DNA of 9,772 bases, taken from the NCBI GenBank assembly GCA_002413325.1, contig DHWT01000300.1, positions 1 through 9,772 of the forward strand. Direction: 5' to 3'. The DNA is from Chitinophagaceae bacterium UBA5175 (GTDB lineage: Bacteria; Bacteroidota; Bacteroidia; Chitinophagales; Chitinophagaceae). Under the pieces are notes generated by a model. That model ran no database searches and was not told the DNA's origin. It saw only the letters and a program-made list of their open reading frames with translations. The position numbers and the translations under genes were made by a program. Below are positions 6,663 through 9,772 of the stretch, in pieces. The first letter of the stretch is position 1, and every line of letters starts with the position of its first letter.

Positions 6663-7757
6663 ATGAATGAATTCTGGAACCAAATCGTATTCGATAACCC
6701 GCTTAAAAAATATCTCTTTGTTTTAATAGCGATTGTCCTCGGCATTCTGCTCAGACGGATCATCTCCCGTTATATCGCTGGCCTGTTATTCCGGGCCGCC
6801 GCCGCACTGGATATAGGAATTGATAAGAATTCATTCGTTAAACTGCTTCTGGATCCTCTTGAAATTTTCCTCATAGCTTTCATTGCCATTGTCGGCATGG
6901 ATAAACTGCGGTTTCCATCGGCATTGGAATTTGAAATATTTGAAGTTTCCTTTAAATCCATCGTGCACGGACTGGCCAAAACGATTCTCATCGTCGTTTT
7001 TATCTGGTTGCTGCTGCGAACCATTGATTTTATCAGTCTGCTGCTCAAGGAAAAAGCCCGTCTTTCCGGCGGGATCAAGGATCATCAGCTCGTGGTTTTT
7101 TTCAGGGACTTCCTGAAAGTAGTCGTCGCCATCATCGGGGTCCTGATGGTATTGGGTATGGCTTTCGGCTTTGAGGTGAGTAAATTATGGACGGGCCTGG
7201 GTATTGCCGGCGCTGCACTGGCTTTGTCAACCAAAGAAAGTATTGAAAACCTGATCGCCTCCTTCATAATTTTCTTTGATAAGCCATTTATGGCAGGGGA
7301 TGTTGTCAAAGTAAATCTGATCTCGGGAACTGTTGAAAAAATCGGTCTGCGCAGCACGCGGATCCGGACAGATCTGAAAACCTATGTTACCGTTCCGAAT
7401 AAACAAATGGTTGACAGTATCGTGGATAATCTGACCCTCCGCACGTACCGTAAAGCTGAGATCCGTCTTCAGATTGATTCCTCCACCCCGGCTGAGGCCA
7501 TTCATTCATTTATTGAAGACAGCCGTAAACTATTAACTGACAAATCATTCATCAGTGATGCAACCGTATTTTTTATGGATATTTCCGGCACATCTTTTCA
7601 GATTAATATCGATTATTTTACAACGCCCATTCCCCTGGTGGAATTCAATGAGATCAGGCAAAAACTGAATCTGGAGATTTTAAATCTGATGGAAAACAGA
7701 AAGATCCTGATTGCGGGATCGGGGATGACAGTGAAATTAGAAAAGATGAAAGAATGA
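6663..7757 (+). CDS. MscS-family mechanosensitive ion channel
   Basis: Small-conductance mechanosensitive channels open under membrane tension and release solutes on osmotic downshock. The protein has 364 residues, longer than E. coli MscS (286). Hydrophobic segments lie at about 14-30, 63-79, 101-125 and 147-170, followed by the pore helix at about 174-205, TGLGIAGAALALSTKESIENLIASFI, with the small-residue packing typical of MscS TM3 and the usual continuation DKPFMAGDVV. The cytosolic beta domain shows GTVEKIGLRSTRIRT and the VPNKQM motif (244-249), then the alpha/beta C-terminal region. The additional N-terminal helices place it among the larger MscS-like (YnaI/YbdG-type) channels. It starts 5 bases after the propeller gene, so they are probably co-transcribed. 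The stop falls in an AT-rich gap facing merR. Confidence 0.92.
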   Translation: MNEFWNQIVFDNPLKKYLFVLIAIVLGILLRRIISRYIAGLLFRAAAALDIGIDKNSFVKLLLDPLEIFLIAFIAIVGMDKLRFPSALEFEIFEVSFKSIVHGLAKTILIVVFIWLLLRTIDFISLLLKEKARLSGGIKDHQLVVFFRDFLKVVVAIIGVLMVLGMAFGFEVSKLWTGLGIAGAALALSTKESIENLIASFIIFFDKPFMAGDVVKVNLISGTVEKIGLRSTRIRTDLKTYVTVPNKQMVDSIVDNLTLRTYRKAEIRLQIDSSTPAEAIHSFIEDSRKLLTDKSFISDATVFFMDISGTSFQINIDYFTTPIPLVEFNEIRQKLNLEILNLMENRKILIAGSGMTVKLEKMKE

Positions 7758-7788
7758 AAAATTCAATTTTTAGTATTTTACTCTTTCA
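7747..7788. terminator. Weak AT-rich hairpin between convergent genes
   Basis: TGAAAGA (7747-7753) pairs with TCTTTCA (7782-7788), and after one mismatch the stem continues for about five A-T or G-T pairs. A small inner palindrome, AAAAATT-C-AATTTTT (7757-7771), also exists. The structure includes the mscS-type gene's stop and is followed by AATTTT on the + strand. It could be a weak bidirectional terminator for the two convergent genes, but it has almost no G-C pairs and no clean T-run, so this is a guess from position. Confidence 0.25.
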
Positions 7789-7798
7789 ATTTTACAAA

Positions 7799-8455
7799 TT
7801 ATCTAAGGTTCGCTTTCATCTCAAGGAAAAACCTTTTGATTTCTTCAAGTTTCCTGATGGTTTCAAATTTTTCTTCAGCCTTTGAATTATTCTTGAGGAA
7901 ATCCTTGGCGCCTTCGATGGTGTATTTACGCTGGCGGAGGAGGTGATAGATCAGGTGAAGATTTTTAATATCAACGGGCCGGAAATAACGGTCGCCCTTT
8001 TTATTTTTTTTAGGCTGAAGTATACTGAATTCAGCTTCCCAGAAACGAAGCAGGGATTGGTTTACGCGAAACATATCCGCTACCTCACCCATGGAATAGT
8101 AGAGTTTCTGAAACAGGATCTCATCCTCCGGGATCTGGATCAGGTCAGCTTCTTCGGATATCTGCCGGATAGATTTTCTGCCCCTGCCGGATTTGAGTTT
8201 CTGAACCGGTTCCGTAGATTTTATTTCCCCGGAAGGTTCTTCCGGTTTGATTTCAGCAACGGGAGTGGCAAGGATTTCTGACACAGGTTCTGCAGGTACT
8301 TCAGTTGCTGCGTCGGGCTCCGTTGATTTCAGCTTTTTAATGCGGATACCAACATTTACCGGTTGATCTCCCTTTACAGGTTGAATTTCCTGCAAATCCT
8401 GAGGCAGGGTTGATTCTTCGGCAAATTTCATGGAGATCTGGGAGAACGTTGTCAT
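7799..8455 (-). CDS. MerR-type transcriptional regulator with long N-terminal extension
   Basis: Residues 119-188 form a MerR-like winged helix: YYSMGEVADMFRVNQSLLRFWEAEF, then PKKNKKGDRYFRPVDIKNLHLIYHLLRQRKYTIEGAKDFL. A charged helix to the end (about 190-218) could serve dimerisation. No C-terminal effector domain or metal-binding cysteine is present, so the signal is unknown. The first 110 or so residues are rich in Glu, Pro, Lys and Thr, with the motif KSTEP at 43-47 and 79-83 and several EP or PEEP steps. They look disordered. From memory the Bacteroidota relatives are usually about 100-130 residues, that is, the DNA-binding part only. An in-frame ATG at 8431 would remove eight residues. 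It lies downstream of the M23 peptidase on the same strand, 59 bases away, and convergent with the MscS-type gene. The target genes are unknown. Confidence 0.88.
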   Translation of the reverse strand: MTTFSQISMKFAEESTLPQDLQEIQPVKGDQPVNVGIRIKKLKSTEPDAATEVPAEPVSEILATPVAEIKPEEPSGEIKSTEPVQKLKSGRGRKSIRQISEEADLIQIPEDEILFQKLYYSMGEVADMFRVNQSLLRFWEAEFSILQPKKNKKGDRYFRPVDIKNLHLIYHLLRQRKYTIEGAKDFLKNNSKAEEKFETIRKLEEIKRFFLEMKANLR

Positions 8456-8462
8456 GCTGAAT

Positions 8463-8491
8463 CAAAAATAACAAAAACTATTCCGAAACAG
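8463..8491 (-). promoter_or_regulatory. Candidate promoter of the MerR-type gene
   Basis: Read on the - strand, TATTTTTG (8470 down to 8463) matches the Bacteroidota -7 consensus TAnnTTTG exactly. CTG (8491-8489) lies 18 bases upstream as a partial -33 element. The box ends only 7 bases before the ATG at 8455, so transcription from it would give an almost leaderless message, or a leader of some 25 bases if translation starts at 8431. Confidence 0.33.
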
Positions 8492-8514
8492 TCTAAAGTT
8501 CACCGAAAAAAAAC

Positions 8515-9486
8515 TTAATCAAAGCTCTGATTGCTGGATGAAGCTAATTTTAAGAGTCGGTCGTATTGTTCCGGAGTGATATCATTGTAAAAATAATACA
8601 CAGGGTCAACGGGTTCGCCATTGCGATGCACTTCATAATGGCAATGGGGCCCGGTGCTCTTACCCGTGCTGCCGACCCAGCCGATCACTTCACCTCTTTT
8701 CACCTTTTCGCCCGGATGCACTTTAACTTTAAACATGTGGCCAAACAACGTTGCGTAACCGTATCCGTTGTGGATCACTACATGGTTTCCATAACCGTTC
8801 CCTGTATTCCCGGCCGTTTCAACCGTCCCGTTGGCGGTGGCATAAATCGGCGTGCCCAGGGGAGCGGCAAAGTCAAGTCCTGCATGGAATTTTGTTGTTT
8901 TATAAACAGGGTCCACCCGGTATCCAAAACCTGAAGCAATTCTTTTGAGATCTTTATTACTTACCGGCTGTATGGCAGGAGTGCAGGCCAGCAGCTGTTC
9001 CTTATTTTTAATAAAACCATTGATTTCATCATAAGATTTCGATTGCGCGAGGATCCTGGACGAAAGACCGGCCAGTGACTTGGCAATGGAGCTGGCCAGG
9101 TTTTCCTGGTCCATTCCCTGAACCAGTTGAAATTCCTGCTGCTTGGCCATGGATTTTGCCCGGGCACTGTCCGGGATCGGGTTGGCTTCAAAAATGGCGC
9201 GGTAGACTTCATTGTCCCTGGTTTCCAGTCCGACGATCTGCTCCTGCATTTTTTTCGCCTGTTCATTGAGTACAAAATAATTGTCCTTCAAGGCTTCATT
9301 GGTCTGCATCAGTCGTTTTTCATTTGCAGAAGGAAAATAGCGGTAGGCAAGCGATACCAGGATCAGGGCCGTGACGATGGAGGCGGATAAAAAGCCCAGA
9401 ATACGCAGCAGGGTTACCCGTAAAGGGGTTTCCAGTTTTTCGTACCGGAGGGTATTGGTATTATAGTAATATTTGATCTTTTTCAT
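8515..9486 (-). CDS. Membrane-anchored M23 family metallopeptidase (peptidoglycan endopeptidase-like)
   Basis: The protein has 323 residues. A short basic cytoplasmic N-terminus (YYYNTNTLRYEKLETP, a segment I recall as typical of Bacteroidota M23 proteins encoded next to alaS) precedes one transmembrane helix at about 28-50, then a helical, probably coiled-coil periplasmic stretch at 55-165, then the LytM/M23 domain at about 185-297. The zinc-site motifs are complete: HAGLD (H201, D205), GHM (H250) and HCHYEVH (H281, H283). The domain therefore looks active, cleaving peptide cross-links in the cell wall or acting on another envelope substrate. It may also work with a partner, as EnvC-like proteins do, but those lack the catalytic residues. 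It is divergent from alaS and upstream of the MerR-type gene. The TAA stop lies 59 bases before that gene's start. Confidence 0.93.
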   Translation of the reverse strand: MKKIKYYYNTNTLRYEKLETPLRVTLLRILGFLSASIVTALILVSLAYRYFPSANEKRLMQTNEALKDNYFVLNEQAKKMQEQIVGLETRDNEVYRAIFEANPIPDSARAKSMAKQQEFQLVQGMDQENLASSIAKSLAGLSSRILAQSKSYDEINGFIKNKEQLLACTPAIQPVSNKDLKRIASGFGYRVDPVYKTTKFHAGLDFAAPLGTPIYATANGTVETAGNTGNGYGNHVVIHNGYGYATLFGHMFKVKVHPGEKVKRGEVIGWVGSTGKSTGPHCHYEVHRNGEPVDPVYYFYNDITPEQYDRLLKLASSSNQSFD

Positions 9487-9507
9487 GCAGTCCGATGATA
9501 CCGGCTC

Positions 9508-9537
9508 TCTGTTTACGGAGTGGACGCAGTACCTTTG
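9508..9537 (+). promoter_or_regulatory. Candidate alaS promoter
   Basis: TACCTTTG (9530-9537) matches the Bacteroidota -7 consensus TAnnTTTG. TCTG at 9508-9511, 18 bases upstream, is a near match to the TTTG -33 element. Transcription would begin near 9542, leaving a leader of about 70 AT-rich bases before alaS. On the opposite strand the best match for the M23 peptidase gene is TACACTTG (9564 down to 9557), with one mismatch and no clear -33 box. Confidence 0.4.
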
Positions 9538-9614
9538 CAGCGCCTGATTAATTACGCAAGTGTACTAATTATTATCCTTTTATAAAATCCGATTTAAAGA
9601 TTGTCTGTTAAAAT

Positions 9615-9772
9615 ATGATGGGAAGCGCTGAGATACGGGATAAATTTCTGGATTTTTTCAAATCCAAAGCACATGTCATTGTGCCTTCTGCCCCGATTGT
9701 AACCAAAAATGATCCGACCCTATTATTTACCAATGCGGGGATGAATCAGTTCAAGGATTATTTCCTGGGAAA
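9615..9772 (+). CDS. alaS: Alanine--tRNA ligase, N-terminal fragment (3' end outside window)
   Basis: AlaRS charges tRNA-Ala with alanine in the cytoplasm. The 52 visible residues give the family's characteristic N-terminus: AEIRDKFLDFFKSKAHVIVPSA, then NDPTLLFTNAGMNQFKDYFLG, nearly identical in layout to E. coli AlaRS. The catalytic-domain motif 1 region begins here; the rest of the class II core, the editing domain and the C-Ala domain lie beyond the window. Two ATG codons stand in tandem at 9615 and 9618 and either could be used. It is divergent from the M23 peptidase gene, with 128 bases between the starts. Confidence 0.97.
   Translation, partial: MMGSAEIRDKFLDFFKSKAHVIVPSAPIVTKNDPTLLFTNAGMNQFKDYFLG

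Noticed and set aside
9549..9571. Two TAATTA copies 17 bases apart in the M23-alaS intergenic region
   Set aside because: Short, self-complementary and in AT-rich DNA, where such repeats are expected by chance.
1..9772. Search for a defence, mobile or biosynthetic system, CRISPR array, tRNA or insertion sequence
   Set aside because: All ten genes are core or common envelope and housekeeping types in uniform-looking sequence. No transposase, integrase, terminal inverted repeats, spacer array or cloverleaf was seen in the short intergenic gaps.

Overview
The window looks like chromosomal DNA from a member of the Bacteroidota. The evidence is the gene order (rsfS-ftsH-LUD protein with a divergent biotin ligase; alaS divergent from an M23 peptidase and a small MerR-type gene), close similarity of the proteins to family members I recall from that phylum, and intergenic motifs resembling the Bacteroidota -7 element TAnnTTTG. 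A finer placement is not possible by eye. There are ten protein genes, two cut by the window ends. I see no tRNA, rRNA, CRISPR array, transposase or phage gene, and no gene-free stretch longer than about 130 bases.

Layout. The left edge holds the 3' part of a probable secreted M23-type peptidase (+). Convergent to it is birA (-), a biotin-protein ligase. A divergent intergenic region of about 100 bases carries candidate promoter boxes and a 15-base palindrome, and leads into a + strand series with tight spacing after ftsH: rsfS (ribosome silencing factor), ftsH (membrane AAA+ protease), a single LUD-domain protein, lpxH (lipid A pathway metallophosphoesterase), an exported beta-propeller-like protein of unknown function, and an MscS-type mechanosensitive channel. 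That series ends in a short AT-rich convergent gap. On the - strand follow a MerR-type regulator with a long low-complexity N-terminal extension and a membrane-anchored M23 endopeptidase upstream of it. The right edge holds the start of alaS (+), divergent from the peptidase.

How it fits together. The theme is housekeeping plus cell envelope: FtsH quality control and LpxH in lipid A synthesis, an exported propeller protein and an osmotic channel in one direction, and cell-wall remodelling by M23 peptidases on both sides. FtsH lying upstream of a lipid A gene recalls the enterobacterial link in which FtsH degrades LpxC, but a functional link here is inference.

I do not see a clear, previously undescribed multi-gene system. 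The signals most worth checking are at nucleic-acid level: a perfect 10-bp GC-rich hairpin followed by a T-rich tract inside the start of the LUD gene, two shorter hairpins at the end of ftsH, the palindrome between birA and rsfS, and a heptanucleotide repeat running across the birA stop codon. At protein level they are the unnamed propeller protein and the MerR N-terminal extension.
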